Source: Neoscytalidium dimidiatum (taxonomy: Eukaryota > Ascomycota > Dothideomycetes > Botryosphaeriales > Botryosphaeriaceae). Taken from it: a stretch of 64,000 nt of DNA. Each line of letters starts with the position of its first letter. The stretch's first letter is position 1. Both the position numbers and the translations under genes were made by a program. The notes under the pieces were generated by a model, which saw only the letters and a list, made by a program, of their open reading frames with translations, made no database searches and had not been told where the DNA came from. The stretch spans positions 558,001 through 622,000 of the forward strand of contig CM074704.1 in the NCBI GenBank assembly GCA_037367355.1, given 5' to 3'. This document shows positions 22,161 through 33,952 of the stretch, in pieces.

Positions 22161-23651
22161 TCACGACACCCTCACCGCATCCGCGAACCTCAGCCTCCGC
22201 AACCCCAACCCCGTTCCGCCTCGCCCGACAACCTCGCTCGCGCAGCTCCCCACATTACTCGCGTTCGCGCCCATCTCTCCCAGCATCTCGGCCTCGGCGC
22301 GGCCGGCGTCGCGGCCAACGACGTAGCCGGCCGAGAAGCTGAGCGCGGACACGAGCACGACGACGCCGGCGCTGACGACCCACGTGAGCAGCGTCGGGCT
22401 GACCTGGCCGAGCGCCGTCGTTGCCGACTCATCGAGCGCGGCAGCCGCCGCCGCGGCTGAGGATGACGCCGGGATGCCAGCGCGGCGTGCCTTCTTGGCC
22501 GAGCCGCGGCGGTCGCGGCTGTGGCGGCGCTTGTGCTTTTCCTCGCCGCTGGCGCTCTTTGCGGTGTTGGTGCGCGTAGTCGGCGGCTTCGTGGCGGTTG
22601 CGGGTGGTGAAGGCGAGGAGGAGGGGAGGGCGGATTCGGGGACCATGCGGAGGGTGTTGGGGTCGACGCGACTGGAAGAGGGTGCAGCGGCGGGGGTGCG
22701 GTTGGAGGTTTGGGCTTGGGATTTAGGAAGTCCGCGAGCGGCGGCTGCGCAAGAGAGGAGCGTAGAGAGACTAGCGCGAAGGGCGGCATCATGGTCGGCT
22801 TGGTGGGTGGGGGAGATCATGTTGTAAGGAGAATGGCTTTGCTGGGAGGGGTAAGAGTGGCGCTGTGTGGACTCTCTCGCTGGTGGACGGGACTGGAAGT
22901 AGGAGGTTTGTTGTTGCGCGCTGCGGGTCGCGGGGGCTGAGGGTGGGTGGGAGAAGGCGTTGGGCTGAGGAGTGAAGTTCTGGTTGTCACCCCTAAGGTA
23001 TCCGACAGCGGTGGAGTTCTCATCGTCGTCGTCCTCATAATCGCCGTCCGACTGGTTCTCCGAGGAAGAGTACTGCGCCCGGCGCATCCCCTGGTAGGCA
23101 GGCAACCGCGACATGCCTTCGTTCGACGACGATAGCACGCGATCCGACTCGCTTTCGCTCTCCTCGTACTCCTCCTGGCTACTTGTGCCACCGCTCGCCG
23201 AGCCGCGATAGTTCAGGTCCAAGTGCAGGTGGGAGGCGCGTTGCTGCCGGCGTCGGCGAGCGTTGGAGTCATGTTGGACGCGCAGGCCGTCGGTGATGAT
23301 CTCATCGTTCGCCGAGGTTGCGGAGGAGAGGGAAGAGGAAGAGGGCTGAGAGGAGACCTCTATCCAGGAATCTGTATATATGTGGTAAGTCCAGAAGTCT
23401 TGCAGGAAGTCGTCCATGATTGCGAAATGTGTGGATAACATTGATAATACAGTAGAGCACAGCGATAGTACAGTAGGAGGGGAGACAAAGAGGAAGGTGA
23501 GAGGTGATAGCGCAGGGCTCCAGTCACGGCCAAGTAGAGAGTACTCACCATCTGACCGTGACCTCATACCTTGGGCAGAGGCAGGATGACCAGCGGTGGT
23601 CCGGCGCTGAGAGTCGCGGGGCATGGCTCGGCCGTGACCAGGCGTATTCAT
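22161..23651 (-). CDS. Ser-rich single-span membrane protein (fungal, unknown function)
   Basis: Two exons, 23651-23549 and 23371-22161, give 437 aa. The 177-nt intron (GTGAGT to ATATACAG) is a multiple of three and open, so a 496-aa frame appears if it is kept; splicing creates RSRSDDSWIEVSSQ, which I recognise as the conserved start of a fungal family. The rest is low-complexity: an acidic/Ser segment (EEYEESESESDRVLSSSNE), a Gln/Pro/Ser region, a stretch of basic residues (KHKRRHSRDRRGSAKKARR), then one hydrophobic span LLTWVVSAGVVVLVSALSF near the C-terminus, ending in a Gly/Ala-rich tail. This looks like a tail-anchored or single-pass protein with a long disordered cytosolic part. No enzymatic motif is visible. 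A G-rich minisatellite lies about 400 bp upstream of its start. Confidence 0.75.
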   Translation of the reverse strand: MNTPGHGRAMPRDSQRRTTAGHPASAQGMRSRSDGEYSLLGRDWSPALSPLTFLFVSPPTVLSLCSTVLSMLSTHFAIMDDFLQDFWTYHIYTDSWIEVSSQPSSSSLSSATSANDEIITDGLRVQHDSNARRRRQQRASHLHLDLNYRGSASGGTSSQEEYEESESESDRVLSSSNEGMSRLPAYQGMRRAQYSSSENQSDGDYEDDDDENSTAVGYLRGDNQNFTPQPNAFSHPPSAPATRSAQQQTSYFQSRPPARESTQRHSYPSQQSHSPYNMISPTHQADHDAALRASLSTLLSCAAAARGLPKSQAQTSNRTPAAAPSSSRVDPNTLRMVPESALPSSSPSPPATATKPPTTRTNTAKSASGEEKHKRRHSRDRRGSAKKARRAGIPASSSAAAAAAALDESATTALGQVSPTLLTWVVSAGVVVLVSALSFSAGYVVGRDAGRAEAEMLGEMGANASNVGSCASEVVGRGGTGLGLRRLRFADAVRVS

Positions 23652-26268
23652 AGTCAGCTATTCGGGAGGATTCGGCAGGCAGAGACAGGTTTCTTTTGCG
23701 GTGGCCTCGCGCAGGTGAGGTTTGCGTAGACTTGTGAGGTGGAGGTCGCGGGTACGGGTGGGCGTGGTTATCGAGCGGCTGGACCTTGATCGGGAGCTAC
23801 CGAGGCGGGCGGCGGGCGTTTGTCTCGGGATGTGCGCTGGCACGACACAGCGAGCGGCGCGTCCGGACTGCGCGCACAGCGGATGCACGCTGTTGCGAGA
23901 GGACTGAAGGAAGTCGGCGAGGCGGGCGCTGGGAGGGCGAGGCGGCGGAGTAATAGGAGAAGCGTGGCCGCGTCAGGCGGGCGGGCAGCTGTGTTGCTGT
24001 CTTGCAGGTGACCGGGGACAGGCTGAGGTGCTTGCGTTCACTTGCTCACTCGGGCACTGGGTGCTTGGGTGCTGGGTGCTGGGGTGCTGGGGTGCTGGGG
24101 TGCTGGGGTGCTGAGCGCTGGGTCACCAACGCGGGGGCCCGGAATTAGCGCTACTGCCGATGACGCTCAGACCGTGGTTGATAAGCCTAAACTCGACCGC
24201 ACCGAACTGCACTGCACTGCACTGCGCCCGGCCGAAGCAACAACAAACTCTGGTCTCGCTGCGAGAGAGGGGGGGAGGGCGGATGCAATCTGGCGCCCGC
24301 GGGATTCTGAGGGAGATCAGGGTCTTGTATCTGCTCCATCGAGCGCATGCGCCGCGCTGAGCATCACGCTTACCGCCAGCACCGCACGTGGACCGGCATC
24401 GGCCAGCCTGGGTAAGTAGGGCGTCGCCATTCCTGCCACTCACAGCCTGCGCTCGTGCGTCGGCGTCAAGACGCATGTCCATCAACCCCAAGAGCCCGCC
24501 ATCTCCTTGCTTCACCCCTCGGCGGCCGCACGTCATTGTGTCGCCTTCGCCCTCGCCCGTCACATCACCCTCTCCTGACGCCCGCTCGACCTGCGCTGCG
24601 ACGCCTTCTTATCGCCCGCAGCACCGCAGCGCTCCATGTCGCTCCCCTCCGGGCCTCCGTCCGTCGTCACCGCGCCAAGCCGCCTGTGGGGAACCACCGC
24701 GGATCTACCCTTCACCGTGATAAGTTAAGTGCTGCCGGATCGACGTGGCGTGACGACCACAAGAGCAACAGTGCCTGCGAAACCGGCTTCGCGCCTCACC
24801 TTCAACCATGGCATTCTCACTCCGCTCCACTTCTCCATGCTTTTCCTGCTGCTTCCATCTGATCGCTCCGTGATGCCCCACCCGCTGCGACGCCGTCTCC
24901 TGAGCCTCGGTGTCCGCCCGCGCGTCGTCCCAGGCCCTGTTGCTGCGCGTGCTTCTCTCGGCGTGCCCCATCATGAAGTCTACAACGACTCATGGTGTTG
25001 CAGTGAGCGCTGCGAAATAGGAGGCGGGCCCACCTCCGCCGACGTGTTTACGACTCTCAACATCCGGACGGCCCGCAGCGACCCATAATCAAATAGGGGC
25101 ATCTGTTGCGCTACTGCCGTGACCGCTCCATCGATATCCGTATACCCTGGCATCGGAGTGGCTGGAGATGCGAGGTAGGTCCTCAGAAGTTCCGCTTGCA
25201 GTAATCACGGCCTCAAATACGCCATCAAACATGCTCGTGAATGAGACCATCGACTGTTCCCTCTCCTCTTCATCTTTTAAAGTTTTGCTCTCAGTCCACT
25301 ACCTCTTCGGTTCTCAAGAAATCTCTCCCAACGACCGGGCCACATGCAACACTGGCCAGTGCATCGAGCCATCCGTCTCGCAAATCACCACCTCAGCACA
25401 CCATTCGATATCTACGCGGCGGCGGGGCACCTTTGTCGCACCAGTGCACGACCCGCCCTCGCACCAACCACCAGAGCGGCCCGCGGCAATCTGCAGACTA
25501 ATAAATCCCAACATTATACTCTTCAACTCAAATTGGTGGATTGAAAGGCGAACACGCCACCGACAACGCACCGGCGTCTGAACTGACTTCTCCCAGCCCG
25601 CCTCTGTCCGATGCTTGGACTGATAGCTCAAAGGTCGCGCAATTGACGAGGGTAAGCCAAGCTTGTCTCCTAGCCAGTTTGTCCTTTTTTCAATCCCCTA
25701 CCTCTTGCTATTTCGGCGCGCGAGGATAGCAAGATGCGCTCGCCTATCCAGAGATGACCGGTGAATCCCCCAATCTTACAGGAGATAAGTGTTGCAACGA
25801 TGCACGGCGTAACGCAGGCGAATCTGATTATCCAATTATCAACAAAGTATCGAAGGCTGAGCTCGCGACTAGAACACATATAATATGTCCTGACATCTCG
25901 ATAACAGAAAGAGTCAAATTCATTCACCGCGCGTTCGTTACAGACCACCTCGAAGATCAATTTCCGATAACAAGGAAATGTAGTAAGTATTATAAACTCT
26001 ATAGTCATACTGTGTCTAGAAACTTTACACAAGAACATCCCACATCAGCCTCACTCGAGAACATAGGTCGTAAATATGGGGTTCGCCCTCTCTTTCCAGT
26101 GTTTGAAAGAAACCTGTCCTAGCCCACGACGCTGGTAGACTTCACCGTCCCTCTAAACATACATGATGAATGTTACTATCGACTTCTCTTCAAGATGATG
26201 GTCGTTCAGACACCAATGATGTCTGCGCGTGCCTAGACTCTGCACAACTGCTCCTGTATTCCCACTAG
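23652..26268. other. Long intergenic region with a G-rich minisatellite
   Basis: About 2.6 kb with no supported gene. The first 1.4 kb is GC-rich with many overlapping antisense frames of low information. From about 25,700 the DNA becomes AT-richer, merging into the decayed HET copy. Confidence 0.45.
24059..24118 (+). repeat. G-rich minisatellite, unit GGGTGCT / GGGGTGCT
   Basis: Seven to eight tandem units of seven or eight bases are read directly, with a degenerate last copy GAGCGCTGGG. Runs of three to four G separated by TGCT meet the simple four-run rule for a G-quadruplex on the plus strand. Confidence 0.85.
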
Positions 26269-28556
26269 TCAAGTGGCTGTACGCAGGCAGTTCTGCCGAT
26301 TCTGGGCATGAGAACTGTCATCGCAACAATTGCACTCAACTGCTAGGGCCAAGAACTCCGCGTCCACCCCTGCCGTACTACGCAGAGGTGAGGCTCGCCG
26401 AATCTTTCTCGCGTGGTATGCCTCATCGATGTAGACGTATCCGAGCCTAGCGCCGTCTTTAGACCGTATGCTGAACCTGCTTGAAGGATTAACGGCATTC
26501 GACCAGCTAAAATGTATGAAAAGCGTTGCGGACTGCGTGAGACTTCGCACTCGCCCTTTCGTCGCTCCTATATGCACCTGTCTCGGAGAAATTTCCGACA
26601 GGAACAAAGGCTGTCGATTACTGTTATGGGTCACGCCACGGGATTCGTTCCAAAAGCTCATGTACGATTTCAATCGCGCACTGAGCCGCTTCCTAGGTTA
26701 ATTCACGGCGAAGCTCAACTGGTAGTGGCGTCTTCATGAAGTTTCTCCAAGCGATCAAACTCAGTTCCAGCCCTATGTGGGAATCGATGGCCCGGTTCCA
26801 GATGGAACAAATTGTCTTACTGTCTGAAGAGGCTTGCAGGGCGCGAAGTTGGAGTTCACTTCCTGGAAGATTTCTTGGTGGCACGCAAATCGCCCAAAAA
26901 GCCACAAGAATCGTAAGAGACATCTGAGGAGAATGAAGACGGCCTCTCTTTCCATGTATGTTATCCAAGACCATGGGACGTTGGAACCAAGTCTAGTCTA
27001 CGGAAACCTAGGACTAGCACGGGAGGGTCTTTGTCCTCGGAGTGGTCGACCTGGACATTCAAAGCAATTCGAAGTCGAATTCCGAAAATGGAACGCCGGA
27101 GTAATGCTCGTCCCCGCATCGACGATTAAGAACTCCAGCGAAGGCGTTGAGGCGGTCGACGCGGAACGAGAGATTCCTTTTCTCACATAACTCGTGAAGC
27201 TGATAAAACGCCACGGACGGGGAGCTGGAGACTGACGGAAAACTACTGTTGGCACATTCGTAAAAGATTTCGCTTTCCCAAAACAGTAGCAATCTCCGGG
27301 ACAGAATTGCCTCTTGGTACGTCCAGCCGCATTCATTCCACTTAGTAGTTTTAAGCAGCCTTTGAGCTCTGCAGTCTCAGGTCTCTCTGAGAGCTCCACG
27401 CCGTCCTGACTCAGGTAGAGCTTCGGGAGTAGAGTTTTGGAGATTCCAGGAAGGCCACAATTCAAGTCATCGCCCCACATAGCCACGAGTGTAATGGTGG
27501 CTTGTGAAAAGAATCTCGCCCATAGAATTGACCATATAATGCTTCTGCTCTGCGTCATCTTGGACAATGCACAGTCGATCTAGAGACTACTGTCAGTATC
27601 TTTCCCCTTGTCCTTTTCTTTTCCCAAAGTATAGCACTGACCAATCCTGGGGGGGTCTTTGAAAAAAACGCATTACTAACCTACCCAAAGATAGCGTATT
27701 CCGAGCTTCATGCACGCTTCTCAGGCGTCACGGATAGTCTCAGGAACTCTGGCCGATGAACGCGAGCCCGGCATCTCAAGGTTCCGGATATTGCGCTTGG
27801 AAGCTACCAGGGTCTTTCTTGTGCGGGCCGACTTGCCCTATACGTAGCTTAAAGCTGCATAGTTGAGTGGCCGTGGAAGTAGAATGACTTTTCTTCCCTC
27901 AAGATCGATGACCCGAAAATCTTTCGGGAGAGGTCTCGATGATCCCACACGGCAGTCGACGTGTTCTGAAACGCAGTTTTGTAGCTTCTCTCGGTTTCCA
28001 GACCAGAAAGACTCGTCCAGATGCCCAGATTAGGTGAAAGGACCAATCGAGTCGTCAGTTGTCCAAAATCAATTATCTCAACGTTAGTTGTGTTGACGTC
28101 AAACGTCCCAACTACGACAGACTCAATGTTGAGTGCTGGCTTCTCAATGATGATCTGTCCAAGGCACTCTCGCATGAACGAACCAATGCCGCCGTCCAAT
28201 GAATTGGAGGAACGACTTTCCGGGCAGACATGTGGACGAAAGCGTATGGTGATGTTCCGGGACCCTGAAGCAGACCTCGCCCGCAGTGGCATGGCATAGA
28301 TCATCCAGCATAGTCTACACTCCTGGCCGGGCGGGTATTTCGGTTTTCGGAAACAGGTAGCTACTTCTGCGCATTTGCGCATAAGGCAAACAAAGATTTG
28401 TTGAAGGCTAAGATGGACGCAGGTGGGGCAGGGATTGGCGGCTTTGTCTATTGCGTCGCACGTCCTACACGGCTGATGGCAGATTTTTGCTCTGTAGTTG
28501 ACTGGGTTAGTTCGGAAGTTCCATTCTGCTCTCGAACGCTGACGATAGTTGTACAA
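26269..28556 (-). pseudogene. Dead HET-domain gene, paralogue of the 18.5-21.0 kb gene
   Basis: The minus strand carries, in order but in several frames, the same layout as the intact neighbour: a Cys-rich start (CRTC, CPTC, CRLC) at about 28,500-28,280; FRVIDLEGRKVI and NYAALSYV near 27,900-27,845; a TAG at 27838-27840 exactly where the Trp of the LSYVWG box should be; RVPETIRDA, a stop, EACMKLGIRYLWV; and after a relic intron (about 27,580-27,690, donor GTTAGT) DRLCIVQDDAEQK. Then RLLLFWESEIFYECA and SFRVDRLNAFAGVL follow, and a C-terminal block GARLGYVYIDEAYHARKI matching the intact protein's GRAVGLIYLDNKNTI. Frameshifts separate these pieces. The Trp-to-stop change equals CpA to TpA on the opposite strand. 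No intact HET protein can be produced. Boundaries are approximate. Confidence 0.82.
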
Positions 28557-29878
28557 GCTGAACAGGTCGTATTTTCCTGAGCCTTACGGCCGCGGCATAA
28601 TAGCCTTTTCAAGCGGTCCATTACCGATCTCCAGAGTTTATAGATGGTGTAGGTGCATAGGTGCAGCCTCTCCTGATCTGCTGGTGCAGGTCTTCTGTGT
28701 TTTGTCTGAGGTTTCAAAAGACTGAGAGGGTTGATATCGGGGGTGAAGAAGTGTTGCCCAGCGAAGTGCTATCAGAGAGAACAAGGCTGAGGCGTGTATC
28801 GTGCAGGAGTAGGCTCCGCTTGACGTGTTATGTCAGGCCCACTTCGTTAGCTACTAGTCATGCATGAAAGGCTGAAAGTGGGTAATGCTACGGCCAATGG
28901 GGCTTACACTACTCTTAAACTTCCTTTACTAATTCCATAGAGATATAATCTTCTATCAAATGCTCGGGTTACGGTTTGATTGTGTCCAAATCTCTTTAAT
29001 AAAGCATAGAGTAAAATGCTGTCTCCGGAAGCGAGGTTCTCGCTCATGTGCACACTTCTTTCCGAAAACCACGAGGTACGTATAATGGCGTTCATTATCC
29101 ACAACGCGCAGAGTAGCAAGTAGCATGTAGGAAAAGAATTTTGCGCATATGACGTTAAGTAGTCGTCTAGACGTGAAACTTTTTGAATTCTATTTATATA
29201 CATCCAGACTATAACAGCAATGACTTGCCCTCTGCAGTCCTCGGGGGGCTGACCACTTACAATGAATTTTCTCATGGGAGGTTAACCTTTTTGTATTTTA
29301 TGAAGAGCTATCCGAAACCAAAACTCTCACTGCCCTAAAGCACCGCAAGATTGTAAGAATAAGTAAATATACTACCTTCAAATAAATTTCATAATCATCA
29401 CATTCGCCGCCAAAATACAAAAAGGACGAACGATCTCCTTTCTTGACTCTAGCGGACAGGATGAACGCTCATGAACAAAGACGATCTTATCTACGCGTAC
29501 CGGACGGTATTATCTACTAAAGAACAAAGTCACACGCTAGCCTATACTCAAGGCCTAGCTATAAGCATCCCAGCTCTCCAATCCTCCTGCCCAATAAATC
29601 TACCCCTCCTTCGTTCCCTCCTCCGGACCTTCTCTGTGCAGCACCGTGGTATATATAAGTAATTCGCATCTCTCCCGCGCAGCCAACAAGACAAAACCAA
29701 AAAGAAAAGCGAAAGCAAACGCAAAATTCGACAAACGGTTGTTGGTTCTTCTTTTTCCCCCAAGCCTAAAAACACCAATCCCAAAAACATGCCCCCTCCG
29801 AATCCAGAAAAGCAGTAATTTGCCGACGGCCCGTTCGGTCCTTCATCATCATCATCCCTCATTCGGCCATGACAACAT
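28557..29878. other. Intergenic, AT-richer, no gene seen
   Basis: No recognisable coding sequence. A TATATATAAG-like element lies near 29,650. The right end is the 3' flank of the minus-strand RanGAP gene. Confidence 0.45.
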
Positions 29879-31227
29879 CTACAATCCCGTCTTACCCAAC
29901 AAGTCCGCCAGCTTGTCGACGCTCTTGTCCTCCTTCTGGCTGACGTTCGCGGCCTCGGCCTCATCCGCCTCCTTGAGCGCGCGCTCCTTCTTATCCTCCT
30001 CCTCCGCCTCCTCCTCCTCTTCTTCCTCTTCCTCCTCCTCATCATCGAGTTCGTCCAGCTCATCCAAGCCGAACTCATACCCCTCCTTCAAACTCTTGAC
30101 GAAGTCCGGGTCCGCCTCCTCCTTGCGGTTCGAGAACGCCTCCTGCAGACGCTCGACGCTCTCGTCGTCCTCGCTGAACTTATTCCCGTTGACCTCGAAC
30201 CGGCGCAGCTTCAGCAGAACCGTCTCGTTCGCGTCCGCGAACGCCTTCAAGCCAGCCGCGTTCATGTCGTTGTACTGCATGCGCAGGATCTCCAGCTCCG
30301 GGTTCCTGCCCGCCGCCAGCGCCTTGCTGAGCAGCAGGCTGCCCTTGGCCTGCAGGTAGCAGTCGCTGATGCCGAGCTCGCGCAGGTGGGGGAAGCCGGC
30401 GACGATGTCGGCGAGCGCGCGCGCGCCCGTGACGGTGAACGTGTTGTCCTGCAGGTCGAGCACGCGCAGCTGCGACTGGTGCGCCAGGCCGTGGCGCAGC
30501 AGGTGCGTGATGCCTTCCTGGCGGATGCCGTTCTGCACCATCTTGATCTCGTGCAGGCCCGTGTGCTTCGAGTAGGCGCGCGCCCACGCCTCCATCGAGC
30601 CGTTCTCCAGCCGGTTGCGGCCGCAGATGACCGTCTCGAGGTACGGAACGGACGCGTCGGTCTGGCGGGCGGCGGCCTTCTTGTCGGCGAGGGTGGAGAG
30701 CGCGTCGGCGATCAGGACGCCGGCGGCCGGGCCCAGGCCGTTGTTGTTGAGGTACAGGTGGCGGAGCGGTGTGTGCGCGGAGAGGAAGGAGACGAGTGGG
30801 GCCTGAGTGTTGAGGCCGAAGGCATTGTCCGAGAGGTCGACGGTCTCGAGCTTGGGGAGCGTGAGCAGGGCCGTGAGGATGCTGTCGAGCGCGGGCGGGA
30901 TCTCGGAGAGCAGGCGCGAGGTGAAGATGTCGGCGAAGTTGGCGACCTGGTGGAAATGAAGAGGAAGTATTAGCGCCGCCGCCGTCCAAGACACCGAGAG
31001 AAAATTGATGGCGGAGAATAGGGGGAGCGCAGTACCTTGAGGTTCTTCTTGGTCTCGAGAACCTTGGCCAGGGCCTCGGAGGCGCCTATGCCGAGGGTGT
31101 TGCCGACAAAGACGACCTCCTCGACATCGGGGTTGTCCTTCAGCGGTTGAATGTGCGGCTCGATGTCCTCGGCGGTCGTGAGCTTCAGGCCCTTGCCTTC
31201 CAGACTGAAAACTTTGGGGTTTGCCAT
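29879..31227 (-). CDS. RNA1: Ran GTPase-activating protein RanGAP1
   Basis: Two exons, 31227-31036 and 30946-29879, encode 419 aa, close to the size of fungal Rna1. Exon 1 starts MANPKVFSLEGKGLKLT and exon 2 follows an 89-nt intron. The body is a leucine-rich-repeat array with repeats such as LETVDLSDNAFG, LRHLYLNNNGLG, LRVLDLQDNTFT and LEILRMQYNDMN. The conserved loop VICGRNRLENGSMEAWA carries the RanGAP asparagine and arginine region. A long acidic stretch (DELDELDDEEEEEEEEEEE) follows at the C-terminus, then a Lys/Asp-rich tail. The protein stimulates GTP hydrolysis on Ran in the cytoplasm, keeping Ran-GDP high there for nuclear transport. It is divergent from COX17, with 304 bp between starts. 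The identity is secure. Confidence 0.95.
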
Positions 31228-31531
31228 GATCGTCTGTGGTATGGCGGTGTTCGCGGGGAAGTCGCGCGGGGAAAAAAATATATATATGCGGATTGTTGCA
31301 GAAGAGAGGCGGCAGAATGAAAGTTGTTGGAGGGGCACGCACGGTGGGATGTTTTCGTCTCTTGGGGCCCATGCACGACGCTGCAAGTGCCACCCAGTGC
31401 CTGCATCGGCGTCTGCGCGATTCAGCTCCCGGCCGGCTTGGCGCTCCGGCTGATGACATGAGCCGCCCATTGATTTCTAACGCCCATCCGGTACCCTCTG
31501 CGCAACATCTACACATCACCATATTCCCGCC
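31228..31531. promoter_or_regulatory. Bidirectional promoter between RNA1 and COX17
   Basis: Only 304 bp separate the two start codons, so both promoters must overlap here. An ATATATATAT element at about 31,278-31,287 lies 50-60 bp upstream of the RNA1 start on the minus strand. Assignment of this element to either gene is inference. Confidence 0.55.
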
Positions 31532-31880
31532 ATGAGCTCAATGCAGGCCGGTAAGCTCTTGCAGTCGCCGCAACCAACGCGCGCTCCACTGACTTCATTC
31601 TGCAGCTCCCGCAACCTCCGCCAACCTCGGCGCAGATTTCAAGCCCGCGGACTCTTCCGCCGCCGCCGCGAAGCCCAAGGTGCGTCGATGGCGTGCTACA
31701 GTCTTCCACACCACCCAATTCTAACGAAGCCTCCCACAGCCCTGCTGCGTCTGCAAGGATGAAAAGGCAGCCCGCGATGAGTGCATGCTCTTCTCCAACA
31801 GCGACAACGCCCAGGAGGCTTGCAAGGACCTGGTCTCAAAGTACAAGTCCTGCATGGCTGGATATGGTTTCAACATATAG
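31532..31880 (+). CDS. COX17: Mitochondrial copper chaperone Cox17
   Basis: Three exons, 31532-31550, 31606-31679 and 31740-31880, give a 77-aa protein. The third exon carries the diagnostic copper site and twin CX9C motifs: PCCVCKDEKAARDEC then CKDLVSKYKSC, ending GYGFNI. Cox17 carries Cu(I) in the intermembrane space to Sco1 and Cox11 for cytochrome c oxidase assembly; the twin CX9C fold is imported by the Mia40 pathway. Introns are 55 and 60 nt, with typical branch points (CTGAC, CTAAC). The first exon is only 19 nt, coding MSSMQA, which simple ORF calling would miss. It is divergent from RNA1 and convergent with ALG6 (222 bp between stops). Confidence 0.97.
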
Positions 31881-32102
31881 CTGGGATGAACGGGAAGGCA
31901 TGATATCGGCGTTGGATATGGAACACACTATGACAGGCATCAACACGGAGCATTGATCTAATCTACTTTATTTTTGTGTACTATTCTGTAGGGATACTTG
32001 TACAACACTCTCCACTCGGGGCGCTGTCTCCCTGTACTCATCACGTATGGGTATCTATCCGACCTTGGCCGGTCAGGCTAGGAAAAGAACAAATTTTGCC
32101 CT

Positions 32103-33952
32103 CTACTGCGTTTTCTTCCACTCATCTACTCTGACTGCCATCTTAAAGCCCTTGATCAAGTGAAACAAGCACCAGAGATAGCAGAGGTAGAACCCAGGCG
32201 CGCCGACCAACACATTCGCCACCACCCACAAATCTGGCTTACCTTCGGGGGTAGGCACAAACGCTTCCACAAAGTGCCAACCCACCATTGCCGCGTAAAG
32301 GCCGGCGTGGATCAATTTCTCGATGATGCTCAACCGTCCCGGAATGTCGTTCCGAAAGATTGAAAAGGAAGTTGGAGGAAGGCCAAGAAGGTAAGCCCAA
32401 AGAAGGGTGAGGACAAAGTACGGGACGCTCAACTCGTCTCGCTTGAGCAATGGGTACATCGTCCAAGCTCCTAGGATATTAGCAAGACCCACCCAAGCAC
32501 GCGCGGACGGAAGCATCCCGCTTCGAGAGCCGAGGAGAAGGCTCATCGGGAGCAACGGCAGTAATACGTTCTTCTCATGCACTTGATATGAGAAGAGAAA
32601 GAATCCCCAGGACGTCGCGGCAAAGGCCAATGGGAGAAGCTCCTTCCGCGGCTTAATCAGGAGTGCCATGCAAGGAGCAAAGATGTGGGTTCCGGTCGTT
32701 ACCAGGGCTCCCAGCTGGAGTTTTTCGCTAGAGTACCGGTTCAATTTATGAAAAGTGTGAATAGCACACCACACGTTGGCGACCTTGTCTTCAAACAATC
32801 CTCTCGCAAAAGGGAAGACGCGGTGGATAGACTGAGCTAGCACCGCAACAATTGGGTAGTACCAGGATTTCTCATCAACAGACACCGGGAGTTTCGCCAA
32901 CAACGGTGGCGGAGGCAATTCGTGGACAGGGAGGTTGTGGTACCAGTCATAGATGGCTCCAAGAACGAGGGGTGCGTACAAAACAGCGAAGGAGGCAACG
33001 GTTACCAAGGCAATTCCGAGGAAGCGCGGAATGTTGATTCGCGGGGAGAGGCAGACTCCTAGAAGGAAAGCAAAGACGGCCGGTGCATAGAAAAGGGCCA
33101 TCTGCTTAAATCCAAGGGCTCCGACAAAGAAGACGCAGCTCCATAAGAAACGTCCTGCAATCATGCTGGACATGCTTGCCAAAACCAAACCAAGCATCAT
33201 CGTGTTGTACTGGAAATGTCCATGGTCAATGAGAATGGAGCCGGGCTGCATGAGAATAGCCACAAGAGCGAGAGAGTATTCCCAAGTGTTGACCTCCTGC
33301 AAGCGGGAGTATCGACGGAGACAGATGACAACGGCGGGGATGTAAACCAGATACTCGGAGATGAAGACGGTTGCCCGCATAAACACCTTCAGGGTCGGAT
33401 CATCAAGGCCTCGAGATGTATGGAGAGCGAACCAGGTGGGCTCAATGTAGTTACCACTGCTATTGTTAGTGCCTATCAGAGGCCGTGAGTTGCAGTACCT
33501 ACATCGTTCCCAGGAGCCAACTATGGTACGCCGTCAATGGTGGATAGTCAAGGCCCCACCATTCAAGATCATGGAAGTACCATTGGGACACGGGTAGATG
33601 GGTCGTGATTTCCAACCAATGTCTTTGGGCCTCAAAATCTCCATGCATAGGCGGCTTTTGATATCCTGACGTCCATCAGCTAGAATTCCATTGCATGTCT
33701 GTGTTCACACAAACCAGAGTATCCCCAGAACGCCGTAGACCACCTGAACAAGCCCACGGCAATCAGGATCAGCGGCAGGACAACCCATTGTGAGACTGTT
33801 CCTTTGGCCGGCCAGAGGAAAGCAACGAGAGGAAAGGCGGGCTTGGTGCTATTGTCCTGGGGGTCGATGAAAACAGTGCCATGGCGAGGGTTTGCCAGAA
33901 CGGCGGGGTCGCCCTTCTTCTTCTTGCGGGGCTTGTGGGTTGGGGTTGCCAT
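32103..33952 (-). CDS. ALG6: ALG6 dolichyl-P-Glc:Man9GlcNAc2-PP-dolichol glucosyltransferase
   Basis: Three exons, 33952-33715, 33665-33503 and 33459-32103, give 585 aa. The joined N-terminal half reads the first membrane span ([15 protein letters not shown]), then [39 protein letters not shown] and [15 protein letters not shown]; later comes [15 protein letters not shown], whose DHGHFQYN favours ALG6 over ALG8. Many hydrophobic spans follow, as expected for this GT-C glycosyltransferase of the ER membrane (GT57 family). It adds the first glucose to the lipid-linked oligosaccharide used for N-glycosylation. The basic N-terminal tail ([10 protein letters not shown]) is cytosolic. The two introns are very short, 49 and 43 nt, and the first splits a Gly codon, so the gene would look truncated without them. 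The identity is secure. Confidence 0.95.

Noticed and set aside
24055..24125. Repeat array as a CRISPR or telomere-like array
   Set aside because: Units are contiguous 7-8-mers without spacers, and the unit is not a fungal telomere repeat.
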